From Nocardiopsis sp. FIRDI 009 (GTDB lineage Bacteria > Actinomycetota > Actinomycetes > Streptosporangiales > Streptosporangiaceae): a stretch of DNA of 64,000 bases. Positions 63,373-64,000 of the stretch are shown one piece after another. The notes beneath the pieces were generated by a model. That model made no database searches. It saw only the letters and a list, made by a program, of their open reading frames with translations, and was not told the origin of the DNA. The stretch's first letter is position 1. The number at the start of each line of letters is the position of its first letter. Location of the stretch: positions 60,756-124,755 of the forward strand of contig NZ_QPNC01000012.1 of the NCBI RefSeq assembly GCF_003386285.1, given 5' to 3'. The position numbers and the translations under genes are program-made.

Positions 63373-63399
63373 TTCACCCACTGGGACGCGGCTCCGCGC

Positions 63400-63426
63400 G
63401 CGGGTCCGGGAAGGCCCCGGACCCGC
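63400..63426. terminator. Bidirectional terminator
   Basis: GCGGGTCCGGG (63400-63410) pairs with CCCGGACCCGC (63416-63426) around a five-base loop, between the ATPase relic and the convergent methyltransferase gene. Confidence 0.75.
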
Positions 63427-63433
63427 ACCGCCG

Positions 63434-64000
63434 TCACGTCCGCGCGTGGACGAGAACCGGGAGGTCGAAGGGGCGCAGATGATCGGAGCGGGACCACAGG
63501 TCGCGGTCGACCGAGCCACGCGCCCCGGCCTGTTCCAGGACGGTGAAACCGTGGGCCGCGAGAAGACGGGCGGACTCCTCGGGGCTGAGGAAGGTGCGCC
63601 AGACCTCGCCGCCCCGCGCCGCCGCGGCCTGGACCGCCTCGGCGTACGCCTGCCCGGCGGCGTCGCGTCGGCCCTCGGGCAGAAGGTGGTCCATCACCAG
63701 TTCGGAGCCGGACGCCCAACCACCGACCATCGCCAGAATCCGGTCGACGGCGTCGAGGCCGAGGTACATGCTCACCCCCAGCCAGGACACGAAGGCCGGA
63801 CGCCCCGGATCGAACCCGGCGTCGACCAACCGCGCCGGGGTGGACCCGTCCGCGAGGTCGGCGGAAACGAACGCCACGGTGTCGGGAACGGCGATCCCGG
63901 CGTCGCGCAGAGACCGGCGCTTCCATTCCTGCGTCGGGGAGGCGTCGACCTCGAAAACCCGGACAGCGCTGTTTTCGGAGTTTTCGGAACGGTAGGCGAA
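63434..64000 (-). CDS. SAM-dependent methyltransferase, TIGR00027/LCM type (5' end off window)
   Basis: The minus-strand frame is open to the window edge; 188 residues of the C-terminal part are visible. VRVFEVDASPTQEWKRRSL is the conserved Asp-containing block after the SAM motif in this large actinobacterial family; FVSWLGVSMYLGLDAVDRIL and the final LLAAHGFTVLEQ are also typical. Substrate unknown. Confidence 0.83.
   Translation of the reverse strand, partial: FAYRSENSENSAVRVFEVDASPTQEWKRRSLRDAGIAVPDTVAFVSADLADGSTPARLVDAGFDPGRPAFVSWLGVSMYLGLDAVDRILAMVGGWASGSELVMDHLLPEGRRDAAGQAYAEAVQAAAARGGEVWRTFLSPEESARLLAAHGFTVLEQAGARGSVDRDLWSRSDHLRPFDLPVLVHART

Overview
This is a 64 kb piece of a very GC-rich actinomycete chromosome. 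The purF - purM - DUF3073 - bldC order, LAxTG sortase-substrate proteins, DUF397/DUF5753 pairs, many GTG/TTG starts and many apparently leaderless genes suggest a sporulating actinobacterium close to Nocardiopsis. The genus is an inference from gene content, not a database result.

Layout. 0-10 kb is core metabolism: the end of a pst phosphate importer, a nucleoside hydrolase, a RelE/Xre toxin-antitoxin pair, a DUF47 (PhoU-like) gene with a PHO-box-like direct repeat upstream, then purF, purM and DUF3073. 10-25 kb holds bldC, a flavin monooxygenase, two sortase-substrate surface proteins, a cell-wall amidase, DivIVA-repeat proteins, an M48-like protein whose HExxH reads HQxxH, a small gene under a perfect LexA box, Nudix and GNAT genes, and a four-gene catabolic operon (DRE-TIM enzyme, AEC carrier, MTH1187 protein, FAH-family hydrolase). 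25-30 kb is a tightly coupled four-gene lipid-modification operon (flavoprotein, DUF1365, CFA synthase-like, DUF1295). 30-37 kb is an accessory patch with a frameshifted barstar-like gene, two large proteins (one with a leukocidin-like segment), an unknown gene and a SUKH-like gene.

37.3-58.7 kb is the centrepiece: an apparently complete xyloglucan-use locus. It has a ROK repressor, a GH3 enzyme, an ABC importer without its own ATPase, a GH74 endo-xyloglucanase with CBM2, a GH95 fucosidase, a GH42 beta-galactosidase, xylose isomerase, a GH31 alpha-xylosidase and a LacI regulator. Two operator families recur in its promoters: a XylR/ROK-type TTAGTTTG-N9-CAAACTAA (four sites) and a LacI-type TCGAAGCGCTTCGA palindrome (four sites). 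The GH3/importer and GH74 promoters carry both, suggesting two-signal control. A tRNA and a RelE/Phd pair sit inside the locus, and a decayed vapC lies between xylA and the GH31 gene.

59-64 kb is a variable zone: an RsbW-like ATPase, a DUF5753 regulator with two tandem DUF397 genes, an ATPase gene broken by an in-frame TGA, an intact VapBC module flanked by 139-bp direct repeats, and the end of a TIGR00027-type methyltransferase.
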